Below are positions 1 to 7,900 of a stretch of 32,863 bases of DNA, in pieces. How positions within the stretch are numbered: the stretch's first letter is position 1; every line of letters starts with the position of its first letter. Both the position numbers and the translations under genes were made by a program. The notes under the pieces were generated by a model that worked only from the letters and a program-made list of their open reading frames with translations, did no database searches and was not told where the DNA came from. The stretch is from a virus: the IMG/VR virus record IMGVR_UViG_3300030098_002658, positions 1 through 32,863 of that record; one strand, given 5' to 3'.

Positions 1-365
1 ACAGTCAACCTTTAGTACTTAACTCATGGGAAATTAGTATTACTAGACCATTGGCAAGAGTTGGATACATTGACACCACAGATTATAATCCATATGGTTA
101 TGTGCAGACTGGTCCATATGAGGTGACTGGTAGTTTATTAACAAAAAGAGATGATACCATAGAAGATTTGGCAACGCAACTAAAAGGTGATAGCGCAGGA
201 ATTGCAATAGCATTAGCTGAGTCTAGTGGATTTACTATTTCCATACCAGATGCAATGATAGATAATTCACAGCCAGAAAATGGTGAATTCATGCTACAAA
301 ACATACCATTTAGAGCATTTGCTGCTAGTGAAACTGCTACAATAATTTCAATCACGATCGCCTAA
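1..365 (+). CDS. Major tail protein, C-terminal part (gene crosses the circular join)
   Basis: The frame is open from the first base, with codons beginning at base 3, and ends at TAA 363-365. It continues the gene that starts at 32145; joined across the overlap it codes for 327 residues. This part holds the 'WEISITRPLARVGYIDT' strand-rich segment and ends in 'SETATIISITIA'. Its place between a tail-completion-like gene and the paired tail chaperone frames, followed by the tape measure, is the usual position of the tail tube subunit. The role is inferred from gene order, size and beta-rich composition rather than from a decisive motif. The next gene starts 29 bases downstream after an AGGA site. 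Confidence 0.75.
   Translation, partial: SQPLVLNSWEISITRPLARVGYIDTTDYNPYGYVQTGPYEVTGSLLTKRDDTIEDLATQLKGDSAGIAIALAESSGFTISIPDAMIDNSQPENGEFMLQNIPFRAFAASETATIISITIA
3..100. repeat. Terminal overlap, copy 1 (circular join)
   Basis: This 98-base stretch is identical to the last 98 bases of the window (32766-32863). It falls inside the major tail protein gene, and joining the ends keeps the reading frame, so it is best read as the overlap left when a circular assembly was cut open. It is less likely to be a true terminal repeat, which would have to split an essential structural gene. Base 2 (C) differs from base 32765 (T). Confidence 0.93.
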
Positions 366-394
366 ACCACGCCATTTTCATCTTAGGATGAAAC

Positions 395-661
395 ATGAAA
401 ATAAAAACAGACCATGGTGCATTTGATGTACCAGACATAACCTTTAAGGCACGTAGAGAGTTACATAAATTAGAAGTCAAGGCAATCACCAAGGAAGGTG
501 ATCTTGATACTTCTAAATTCTTTGATGTTCTTGATTGGATTACTAATTACGCATTTACTGACCCAGAAAAGTCATTGGGAGAATTTGATGACAATGTCAT
601 TGATGAAATACTAATGGCTATTTATAATAAGTATAAGGATGTAAATCAAAAAAAGTCTTAA
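395..661 (+). CDS. Tail assembly chaperone, short form (lambda gpG-like role)
   Basis: An 88-residue acidic, helix-rich protein with ATG at 395 and an AGGA site about eight bases upstream. It lies between the major tail protein and the tape measure, where long-tailed phages encode the chaperone that coats the tape measure during tail building. Near its end the codons CAA AAA AAG contain the classic slippery heptamer A AAA AAG in the correct phase (649-655), two codons before the stop. The stop TAA (659-661) overlaps the ATG of the next frame. Ribosomes that do not slip make this short form. The sequence itself has no recognised catalytic motif, so the assignment rests on position plus the frameshift signal. 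Confidence 0.78.
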   Translation: MKIKTDHGAFDVPDITFKARRELHKLEVKAITKEGDLDTSKFFDVLDWITNYAFTDPEKSLGEFDDNVIDEILMAIYNKYKDVNQKKS

Positions 662-680
662 TGCACCGCGTTGCGATGTG
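649..680 (+). promoter_or_regulatory. Programmed -1 ribosomal frameshift site
   Basis: The slippery heptamer A AAA AAG at 649-655 is in phase with the upstream gene. After an eight-base spacer comes a short potential stem: CAC CGC (664-669) pairs with GCG (673-675) and GTG (678-680) around a GTT loop with a two-base bulge. A -1 slip joins residue 87 of the short frame to Val-Leu-Met of the next frame and gives a fusion of about 221 residues. Confidence 0.82.
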
Positions 681-1059
681 GATGAGTTATAAAAATCAAC
701 CTAGTCGCAACCTTCATTTTCCATATCAAGCTAAATCTCCAACGCTCAAGAAAATCATTACATATGATGAAGATGAGTTATGGAATGAAATATGGCGTAT
801 CGTAGATGATGCCCAGGGTGGAAAATTTACGCTTGGTGCTGCGTTATATCATTCATTAGTATTCTGTGCTGACTCTACTTACTTCTTAACGCCTGAGACC
901 ATATTTGCGCTTGAGGAGTATATTGCCATTAAGAGATTTAACCTTGCTTTAGCAAGTACGATAGATGAAGCAGATTATCATCGTTTAGTCATCTATTCGG
1001 CTATAGATGAAGAATTTAATGCACTCCAATCAGAAGACATGAAGAAAAAAAATGGCTGA
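661..1059 (+). CDS. Tail assembly chaperone, frameshift extension (lambda T-like part)
   Basis: A 132-residue frame that starts at an ATG overlapping the stop of the upstream gene, without a good SD of its own. It is open upstream through the slippery site, so it is most probably translated as the C-terminal part of a frameshift fusion with the 395-661 product, as in lambda gpG/gpGT. It is rich in aromatic and acidic residues and ends 8 bases inside the tape measure gene. In lambda the T part recruits the major tail protein to the tape measure. That role is taken from the family; here only the arrangement is seen. Some independent initiation at 661 cannot be excluded. Confidence 0.75.
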   Translation: MHRVAMWMSYKNQPSRNLHFPYQAKSPTLKKIITYDEDELWNEIWRIVDDAQGGKFTLGAALYHSLVFCADSTYFLTPETIFALEEYIAIKRFNLALASTIDEADYHRLVIYSAIDEEFNALQSEDMKKKNG

Positions 1060-2977
1060 AAAGAAATTTATAATTGAGGTTCGCACGAAAGGTTTTGCGC
1101 GAGCTACTAAAGATTTTAAACAGATTAACACACGCAGTAGGCAATATGAACAAACTACAAATAGACTAAGAAAATCAACAAGAGGATTGGAGCGTGTCTT
1201 TGGTACTTTAAGAAATCGTCTTTTAGTAGGTGCTTTTGGTTTTGGTATCATTACAAAAGCTGCGCAGTTATTTTTTCGTTCATCCATACAATTTGAGGAT
1301 GTTAAGACTCGTTTAATTGGTTTAACTGGTAGCGTGGAAGATGCGCAATTTGCATTTGAAAAATTTAGTAACGTAGCAGCAACTACACCTTTTCAATTGG
1401 ATGATGTAGTTAATGCTGGTGCGCAGTTAAATGCTTTTGGAGCAAGTGCAAATGAAACCATAAAACCGATTACTGATTTAGCCGCGTTCATGGGTACGAC
1501 TGCTACTGAAGCAGCAAATGCATTTGGTCGCGCCTATGCTGGAGGAGCAGGAGCGGCTGATATTTTACGCGAAAAAGGTGTATTGAACATTATTAAGGAT
1601 TTTAAAGGCATAGAAGACATCACTGACCTTACTCTTCCTCAATTTAGACAAGCAATGATAGATGCTTTTGTTGATCCCGAAATAGGCATAGCAGGAAGCG
1701 CAGATAGGCTTTCAAAAACAGTACGTGGTGCATTTAGCAACATGTTGGATGCAGTAACTAGATTATCAGCAGAATTATCAGGTCCATACCTTTCCAGTCT
1801 ACAAGGTGCAATTCAAGGAACAACCAACTTTTTGAATGAAACAATAGATTTCATTCGGTTTACCAGAAAAGGAAGAGAAAATTTTGAGACTTTTGGTGAA
1901 GCGGTAGATGCATTTTCATTACGTATTCGTAATACGAAGGATTTAAAAGAACTCAACAATGAGTTGGAACGTTTAAAAACTCAAATGGAACTTGCGCAAC
2001 AACCTGTGGTTGTTTTGGAAACAGAAATCGTAGGTTTATCACCTAGTATCAAGCGCACAAAAGATAATCTCAAGATCTTTACTGATGAAGCACAAGAAGG
2101 ATTTAAGAATTTAGAAGCAATTACGCCAGGCGTTGCCGTATTTGAAGGTGTATTAGGTAATCTTACTGAAGCAATTCAAAAACAAAATGAAGCACAAGCA
2201 ATAACTGGTACAGGAACATTAAGCTTAGCAGAGAAAATAAAAATATTACAAGCACGAATTGATGAACTTAATGAAGAAGAAAGAGAGAGATTGAATATAA
2301 TGAATGACATAGACTTGGAAGAAAGACTACGTGAAGAACGAATTTTAGCATTAGCATCATTAGAAAAACAAAGACAAGAAGAAATAGCAAGAGCAAATGC
2401 ATTATTAGATGATCAAATAATTAGAATGGAAAACGCAGCAATGAAAACTGCTGGTATGACCGATGAATTCAGTGATACTACGAATAAAGCACAATTAGCT
2501 GCTGGAGCAATTAACGGTTTAGGTAACGCGATGAATATCATGTCTCAGGAAACAGATAATGCTGGGCAAAGAATGCAACAATTTCTTCAAGTTGCTGGGG
2601 CATTGTTAGTTGTTTTTGGTGGAACAGCAGGATCCGTTGGGTCAATACTTGCTGCGATTGGTTCAATACCAATACCATCTTCAAACATCGCTCACACTGG
2701 TGGCTTGATCACGAATCGAGGAGTGCAAAGATTTGCAAATGGTGGCGTAGTTCAAGGTCAGGACAATGTACCCATATTGGCACAAGCTGGTGAATTTGTA
2801 ATGCGTAGAGATGCAGTACAAAACATTGGTTTAGATAATCTTACATCAATGAATCGTACTGGCAATGCTGGCGGTGTCACTATTAACATAAGTGGAAACA
2901 TGGTGGCAAATGAGTCATTTGTTCGTGATACATTAATTCCAGAAATACAGAAAGTATCTAATGAAGGTTTAGCATAA
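1052..2977 (+). CDS. Tail tape measure protein
   Basis: A 641-residue protein and the second longest of the tail block. It begins with a basic coiled N-terminus ('FARATKDFKQINTRSRQYEQ'), then a hydrophobic patch ('LLVGAFGFGIITKAAQLFF'), and carries phage tape-measure-like helical sequence around 'FSNVAATTPFQLDDVVNAG'. A long charged coiled-coil stretch runs through roughly residues 300-470. A hydrophobic segment follows near residues 508-540, then a glycine-rich tail with 'FANGGVV...VPILAQAGEFVMRRDAV', a pattern typical of tape measure C-termini. In this family length sets tail length; 641 helical residues would span roughly 95 nm at 0.15 nm per residue (inference). It overlaps the chaperone frame by 8 bases and its stop overlaps the next ATG (TAATG). 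Confidence 0.92.
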   Translation: MAEKKFIIEVRTKGFARATKDFKQINTRSRQYEQTTNRLRKSTRGLERVFGTLRNRLLVGAFGFGIITKAAQLFFRSSIQFEDVKTRLIGLTGSVEDAQFAFEKFSNVAATTPFQLDDVVNAGAQLNAFGASANETIKPITDLAAFMGTTATEAANAFGRAYAGGAGAADILREKGVLNIIKDFKGIEDITDLTLPQFRQAMIDAFVDPEIGIAGSADRLSKTVRGAFSNMLDAVTRLSAELSGPYLSSLQGAIQGTTNFLNETIDFIRFTRKGRENFETFGEAVDAFSLRIRNTKDLKELNNELERLKTQMELAQQPVVVLETEIVGLSPSIKRTKDNLKIFTDEAQEGFKNLEAITPGVAVFEGVLGNLTEAIQKQNEAQAITGTGTLSLAEKIKILQARIDELNEEERERLNIMNDIDLEERLREERILALASLEKQRQEEIARANALLDDQIIRMENAAMKTAGMTDEFSDTTNKAQLAAGAINGLGNAMNIMSQETDNAGQRMQQFLQVAGALLVVFGGTAGSVGSILAAIGSIPIPSSNIAHTGGLITNRGVQRFANGGVVQGQDNVPILAQAGEFVMRRDAVQNIGLDNLTSMNRTGNAGGVTINISGNMVANESFVRDTLIPEIQKVSNEGLA

Positions 2978-5805
2978 TGGCCTTTACCAATGCGCCTGGT
3001 GTATCCAACATTAATGAGAATTGGTTAGTTCAATTTACCGCAGACAATAATCATTGTTTAGAGTTTGATGGCTCAAATGATTGGATTTCATTTGGTGACA
3101 TCCTTGGTACATATACAAGTTTTACAATCGAAGCGTGGTTAAAAATAGATACAACAGCTACGAGGCCAATATTATCATTAGGATATTATGATAACCCAGA
3201 GGCTGAAACAACAAATACAGTGTTTAATTTATCCATTCAAAGTGCTGGGGATTTGAAACTTAGTTGGGAATATGGAGATGGAACATCCGAATCTGAATTT
3301 GATGACGATTATGCAATATCTACAGATACCTGGACACATGTGTGTGCAACTAGAGATAATTCAGATGACAAAGTAAGGTTTTATAAGAATGGAGTACTTG
3401 TAGAAACGTCAGGTGCTACTAACGATCCTACTGGTGGAGGTTCATCAAATGTGAATTTTAGAATTGGTACGAATCAAAACCATGGAAGTGCTTCTTGGTT
3501 TGATGGTGAGTTGGCGCATGTGCGGATATGGAATGTTGCACGAACAGATGATCAAATAGCATATTCTTACAATAGGCTCGTAGATAGTAGTGCAAGTGGA
3601 TTAGTGGGTTATTGGAAATTAGACGAAGGTAGTGGTACAACGGTGTATGATTCTAGTTCTAATAGTAATAATGGAACTATTGTCTCTGGTACGAGTTCAA
3701 GTACTGGAGATGCAGTATGGTCATTAAATGGATTTGACGAATTCATTCATGCGTTTGGTATTGCGTTCAAAGATACAATCATGGAGAGTAATACGTATCA
3801 TGGAGCAATCTTAAATCACGATTTAATGATTCGTGAAAGTATTGACATTACTGCTGGTAAGGCATCTACATCCAATATTAAGCTAGATTGTGTTAATTTT
3901 AATATTCATGGCACTGATTTTTATAAATTACTATTTAATGGTACAAATAATTACCATAACAAGGCCGTGCGTATATATGCACAAATAAATGAAGCATCTA
4001 CACTTAGTGATTGTCAAAGAATATTTACTGGACGATTAGTAGACATTAGCATAGATAATAATGAAATAATCCATTTAGCAATTAATACTCATCGACCTTG
4101 GGATGGTATTTCATTTCCACAAACACAAACTACGAATGGGATATATCAGCCTGTTGTTTATGGTGATTATACGATACATGGTGATAAGGATTTAGTAAGA
4201 GATCATGCAAATGCTGTTTTTCCTGTGCCTTTTAAGCATAAAACAAACAGTACAGATTTTTTAATAGTAACTCCAGTAGCATCGTCAGATATTAGACCAT
4301 GTTATTATGACGCAACAGCAGATGCATTTTTAGGCATCAAAGCAGATAACTACACTGCTGCGACTAAAAATTTAGACAGTGACTATGATGCAAACACCAA
4401 TATTGGCATTGTGAAGCGTGAAATGCGCAGACGATTTAGAATTAATCCAGTTTCATTTAGTCAAGATGGTTCGACTACTTTCACCACAGGAACAAATTTA
4501 TTAATGGATTCTTACAATGTTTCTGGTATAGTACATGACTTTGTAAATACGCAAGCTGCTCAAGCTAAAAACTTTTATGCTAATTTTGCGGCAGAACTTG
4601 GTAAAATAAATGATGTAGATTTAGATATAAAAGGTACGGTTACTACGCCAGTACAATCTGGTAATGTTAACTTAACTTTACGAGTTAGTTATAGTGGACA
4701 ATCTGGCGATTATTATGCTAGTACGATTGCTGGTGGAAATAGCGCAACTCCTATTTTACCTTCTTCCGAAGGTGGTATTGGTACGAATGCTGTTGCAGTC
4801 TCTAGTGATGAATATAGTCACATCGGGTTATCGCTTACGAATAATAATATAAATACAGTTAATTTAAGTAGTACAATATCAAGTAGTGGTGTAAACCGAT
4901 CATTAACACTTACAATTACTGATTTTGTAATGTATTTAGATGTTCAGCATTCTTATGATGAAGATAAGGCGAATACGAATGTAAGTATTTCCAATTTATC
5001 TAATCTCCAATATTTATACCTACCCATAGATGGCTTAACTGCATCCTGGGATGATGGCGCAATTAGCCATGGACACGATGCGCATAGAGATTTATTACAA
5101 CGCTTCGCAGGTATACCAAGTTCTGATCCCATTGGTTGGAGTGATTTAAATACAGATAGAGCAATCGATAATTGGAAAATACGTTATTGGCAATTACAGC
5201 CAATCAAATTACAAGAAGCTTTAGATAGATTAGCATATGAATTTGGTTTTGTTGCAAAATACACAGCCACAGAGCAAATAAAATACATTTATGTCAAGAA
5301 ATCTAGTGAATTAAGTGCAACGTTAAATTTAACACAACATGATATTAGCAATCTAACTGTAAAAACTACTGGCATTGGGAATATTACTACGCAAATGCAG
5401 ATTTCAAATAAGTTACATCCCGCAGAATCCAGTAGATACTATGATACGGTTACTGCAAAGAATTCAACATCAAGATTTAAAAACAACTTAAATGACCTGG
5501 AAGGTATCCAAAGTATTAATTTAGATGCGAATGTTGGAACGATTCCTACTACTGCCAATGCAGATTGTAATGCAGACTTTTATTCTTATTATGATAATTT
5601 AGTAGGTGATTTAAAAATACTCGTACAATGTAATGTTGTAAATCCTGCAAAGTCATATAAGTTAGAAACTGGAGACATAATCACATTTACAAACATGCCT
5701 GTAGAAATGTTTGGTACAAACTTTGCAACAAATAAATATTTCATGATTATTGACACAAAGAGAGCATTAGGCATGGTAACAATCACAGCACGAGAGGTAG
5801 GATAA
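2977..5805 (+). CDS. Tail hub/baseplate-like protein with inserted LamG domain
   Basis: A 942-residue protein, the largest in the genome, placed right after the tape measure where distal tail or hub proteins are encoded. It opens with 'FTNAPGVSNINENWLVQF'. Residues of about 27-248 form a LamG/concanavalin-like jelly roll: 'CLEFDGSNDWISFGD', 'FTIEAWLKI', 'WTHVCATRD', 'VRFYKNGVLV', 'GELAHVRIWNVARTDDQI' and 'LVGYWKLDEGSGTTVYDSS'. After it comes the sequence that in related phage proteins, as far as I recall, directly follows the N-terminus ('FDEFIHAFGIAFKDTIMES', 'IRESIDITAG', 'IFTGRLVDIS'). LamG domains bind sugars, so it probably helps attachment to the host surface. The exact hub role is inferred from order. 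Confidence 0.78.
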   Translation: MAFTNAPGVSNINENWLVQFTADNNHCLEFDGSNDWISFGDILGTYTSFTIEAWLKIDTTATRPILSLGYYDNPEAETTNTVFNLSIQSAGDLKLSWEYGDGTSESEFDDDYAISTDTWTHVCATRDNSDDKVRFYKNGVLVETSGATNDPTGGGSSNVNFRIGTNQNHGSASWFDGELAHVRIWNVARTDDQIAYSYNRLVDSSASGLVGYWKLDEGSGTTVYDSSSNSNNGTIVSGTSSSTGDAVWSLNGFDEFIHAFGIAFKDTIMESNTYHGAILNHDLMIRESIDITAGKASTSNIKLDCVNFNIHGTDFYKLLFNGTNNYHNKAVRIYAQINEASTLSDCQRIFTGRLVDISIDNNEIIHLAINTHRPWDGISFPQTQTTNGIYQPVVYGDYTIHGDKDLVRDHANAVFPVPFKHKTNSTDFLIVTPVASSDIRPCYYDATADAFLGIKADNYTAATKNLDSDYDANTNIGIVKREMRRRFRINPVSFSQDGSTTFTTGTNLLMDSYNVSGIVHDFVNTQAAQAKNFYANFAAELGKINDVDLDIKGTVTTPVQSGNVNLTLRVSYSGQSGDYYASTIAGGNSATPILPSSEGGIGTNAVAVSSDEYSHIGLSLTNNNINTVNLSSTISSSGVNRSLTLTITDFVMYLDVQHSYDEDKANTNVSISNLSNLQYLYLPIDGLTASWDDGAISHGHDAHRDLLQRFAGIPSSDPIGWSDLNTDRAIDNWKIRYWQLQPIKLQEALDRLAYEFGFVAKYTATEQIKYIYVKKSSELSATLNLTQHDISNLTVKTTGIGNITTQMQISNKLHPAESSRYYDTVTAKNSTSRFKNNLNDLEGIQSINLDANVGTIPTTANADCNADFYSYYDNLVGDLKILVQCNVVNPAKSYKLETGDIITFTNMPVEMFGTNFATNKYFMIIDTKRALGMVTITAREVG

Positions 5806-6887
5806 TGGCAAATCAAAACATACGAACACCAAGGTTTTATACGGACCTCATTAGCTATCATAGAGCAAGAGGTTCTGCCATTGGATCAGTAACAGCAACT
5901 GATGGTGCAACTTATTTTACTGGTTTACAATCGCAAAACACTGTAGCGGACCTATTAGATCTAAGGCCATTGAACACGGTAGAGTTTTTAACAGCACGAG
6001 ACACAGATTCACATGTATTATGTAATTTTACATTCTCTACGGCCAATTACAAACAAAATTATATTGCAATATTAAATCACAATCTCGCAACGGCTGTTGG
6101 TAAGATAAGAATTTTTGCTGGTGATGAATCATCTGATGTTACAGCCTTAGATGGTGCAAATGCAGATACAGCAGATATTAATTGGGGTAGCGTTACGGTA
6201 ACTGACATCGTAAATGGTGATACACGCACTGCTGCATCTAATAATAAAAGTGTTGTGATTGAACCAGCCACTGATGGTACTACGATTATCACCTTTAATG
6301 AACAAGACCTTAGATATTGGGCAATTCAATTTGAAGGAAATACAACCAACACTGGTAATGCAACAAATGGAACTTGGGGGTCAACTAATCTTACAGTAGC
6401 TGGAATAATGATTGGTGAGTATTTCGACATGTCACAAGCACCAGACCTATCATTAAAACGTAGCGTTGCATATGATAAAGTCAAAATACAAGAATCTATT
6501 GGTGGTCAGCGTTATGCAATAGCCAATAGTTTTGGACGAACCGCATCTAGTACTTCCAAGAGTCCATTTACATTGGCTGATAATAGTCAAGAAGTGTATG
6601 GCGGGCGCATTTCATATGACATGAATTTTAGCTATCTTTCTTCAGATAACATTTTTCCATCTGAAACCACCTTATTTCAATATGGTGACGATACTGTCAT
6701 TTCAGATGTGTGGAACTTAGCGGATGGACCATCAAGACCTTTCATACTATCCATTGATAAGGATAGTGCAGGAAACAACGCAGAATCAGAACATCTCTTT
6801 GCACGATTTGCACAAAATAGCCTATCAATGCAGCAAGTATCTCCAGACGTATATAATATAGGATTACGCATTGAAGAAGAGTTTTAA
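5805..6887 (+). CDS. Tail structural protein (tail tip or fibre-associated)
   Basis: A 360-residue protein beginning at an ATG overlapping the upstream stop (TAATG). It is rich in Thr, Asn and Ser with alternating hydrophobic residues, as in beta-rich virion proteins. Recognisable stretches are 'NYIAILNHNLATAVGKIRIF' near residue 85 and 'DLRYWAIQFEG' near residue 170. No catalytic motif is visible. It is the last gene of the tail block, so it is probably a tip component assembled with the 942-residue hub. The stop is followed within about 20 bases by the operator palindrome of the early region. I saw no terminator hairpin after it, so late transcription may run into the regulator gene. Confidence 0.62.
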   Translation: MANQNIRTPRFYTDLISYHRARGSAIGSVTATDGATYFTGLQSQNTVADLLDLRPLNTVEFLTARDTDSHVLCNFTFSTANYKQNYIAILNHNLATAVGKIRIFAGDESSDVTALDGANADTADINWGSVTVTDIVNGDTRTAASNNKSVVIEPATDGTTIITFNEQDLRYWAIQFEGNTTNTGNATNGTWGSTNLTVAGIMIGEYFDMSQAPDLSLKRSVAYDKVKIQESIGGQRYAIANSFGRTASSTSKSPFTLADNSQEVYGGRISYDMNFSYLSSDNIFPSETTLFQYGDDTVISDVWNLADGPSRPFILSIDKDSAGNNAESEHLFARFAQNSLSMQQVSPDVYNIGLRIEEEF

Positions 6888-6905
6888 ATGAAATAATACT
6901 TGCTT

Positions 6906-6937
6906 AGTGTTGACAATCTTCATAATTTGTCAACACT
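6906..6937. promoter_or_regulatory. Operator-like palindrome around a -10 element
   Basis: Arms AGTGTTGACAA (6906-6916) and TTGTCAACACT (6927-6937) are perfect inverted repeats of 11 bases separated by 10 bases. Each arm holds the self-complementary core TTGWCAA, and the arm centres are 21 bp apart, about two DNA turns. The gap contains CATAAT (6921-6926), five of six matches to a -10 box, so a protein bound to both arms would cover the promoter. The ATG of the first XRE gene begins two bases after the right arm. Confidence 0.75.
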
Positions 6938-6938
6938 T

Positions 6939-7127
6939 ATGAAGCATTTAACACAACATATGAGAGAGTGTGGTTATTCCCAAAATCAATTAGCGCGTGA
7001 GATTGCGCTGGATAAATCAATGCTCTCACTTATGATGCGTGGCAAGCGTAAGTTTCGTTATGAACATAAAGTCAGGATCGCCAGAGTTCTTGGCATCAAG
7101 ATGGAGTTTATCCAGTGGCCTTATTAA
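6939..7127 (+). CDS. Small XRE/Cro-type HTH regulator
   Basis: A 62-residue protein made almost entirely of one helix-turn-helix domain: 'GYSQNQLAREIALDKSMLSLMMRGKRKFRYEHKVRIARVLGI'. The frame is open to a TTG at 6900, but that would place the operator palindrome inside the gene; ATG 6939 is preferred. No SD precedes it, and a transcript from the CATAAT box would begin only about six bases upstream, so translation is probably near-leaderless, as for lambda cI from its maintenance promoter. The palindrome directly upstream suggests it controls its own synthesis (inference). Its size resembles Cro more than CI, since there is no oligomerisation or cleavage domain. Confidence 0.8.
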   Translation: MKHLTQHMRECGYSQNQLAREIALDKSMLSLMMRGKRKFRYEHKVRIARVLGIKMEFIQWPY

Positions 7128-7144
7128 AAAAAAGGAGAGAGAAA

Positions 7145-7594
7145 ATGCAAAGTGAAATACGTAATATTATAGATGATATAAAATCTAGAAGAAAAGAGTT
7201 AGGTATATCTCAAACTCAAATATCTAAAACAATAGGCATGACCACAAGAAGCCTTTCTAGATATGCAGATTGTAATTATTATTCTCAAGGAAACATACCA
7301 CTTAAATTAAAAAAACTTAGTCAAATTGCTGAATATTTAGGTTGTAATGTGCTAGTGCCAAATATAATTAACAAACAACATACTATTTTTGGAGAAAAAG
7401 TAGAGGATGTTAAGGGCATATTATTTAATAATAAATGGTATAAAAGCACTCATAGTAATGTTTTAGAATTTATTCACGATCCAATACGTGAAGAATACTT
7501 TTTTTCATTTTGGTTTAACGATAAGAATAGAATTGCTAACGCAGAAAGAATGTCGGGTAAAATTGAAATGATACAGGCGGTAGCAGTTGATTAA
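7145..7594 (+). CDS. Second HTH (XRE-like) regulator with C-terminal domain
   Basis: A 149-residue protein. ATG 7145 follows a strong purine-rich SD (AGGAGAGA, 7133-7140), so it is chosen over an in-frame upstream start at 7115. Residues of about 1-65 form an XRE-type HTH ('RRKELGISQTQISKTIGMTTRSLSRYADC' continuing to 'LSQIAEYLGCNVLVP'). The second half is an unassigned domain rich in aromatic residues ('NNKWYKSTHSNVLEFIHDPI', 'YFFSFWFNDKNR'). It lies 17 bases after the smaller regulator and is followed by the long hairpin at 7610-7681. It could be the real repressor or an early-gene activator; the sequence does not decide. No serine-lysine cleavage dyad was recognised. Confidence 0.72.
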   Translation: MQSEIRNIIDDIKSRRKELGISQTQISKTIGMTTRSLSRYADCNYYSQGNIPLKLKKLSQIAEYLGCNVLVPNIINKQHTIFGEKVEDVKGILFNNKWYKSTHSNVLEFIHDPIREEYFFSFWFNDKNRIANAERMSGKIEMIQAVAVD

Positions 7595-7609
7595 AATTTA
7601 TCATACAAA

Positions 7610-7681
7610 ATGGGCAGTGCTGATTGAAGTGACGTTCCACAACTACTCTCTCTCTCTCTTACGTCATTAGGTACTGCCCAT
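7610..7681 (+). promoter_or_regulatory. Long two-stem hairpin with CU-repeat loop burying a start codon
   Basis: The outer stem is ATGGGCAGT (7610-7618) with ACTGCCCAT (7673-7681), nine perfect pairs. The inner stem is TGACGT (7630-7635) with ACGTCA (7661-7666). The 25-base apical loop holds a (CT)7 run (7646-7659). The right outer arm includes the first two bases of the ATG at 7680, and a weak AGG site (7669-7671) lies in the internal loop. There is no T-run, so it is not a simple terminator. A translational switch or small RNA is suggested. Confidence 0.6.
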
Positions 7682-7898
7682 GCTCCTCACGATCCACATA
7701 CCAGATAATCAAGAAAGATATGAATTTGCACGAAAGGTGCAAAAATTATTGGGTGAATCCCAAACATACATTCCAGGTGCGCGAAAAGTCTATCAATCAG
7801 ACATCGGTGTAAAGGCAAGCATAGATGAATTTACTTATAATAAGGTAATTGCCTTGCTCGATCGCAGTGGATATAATTATAACATAAATAAGGAGTAA
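7680..7898 (+). CDS. Small early protein of unknown function
   Basis: A 72-residue, mixed-charge soluble protein with no motif I recognise. Its ATG lies in the descending arm of the long hairpin at 7610-7681, so its translation may depend on that structure opening. It starts with a short hydrophobic strand ('LLTIHIPDN') and ends 'YNYNINKE'. A start-proximal AAGGAG site serves the next gene, 2 bases downstream, which encodes an SSB-like protein; the two are probably co-transcribed. It may work with DNA replication because of that neighbour, but nothing in the sequence shows it. Confidence 0.6.
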   Translation: MLLTIHIPDNQERYEFARKVQKLLGESQTYIPGARKVYQSDIGVKASIDEFTYNKVIALLDRSGYNYNINKE

Positions 7899-7900
7899 GG

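Noticed and set aside
3-100. True direct terminal repeat of a linear phage genome
   Set aside because: It would cut the major tail gene, the frame closes perfectly across the join, and 98 bases is a typical assembly overlap.
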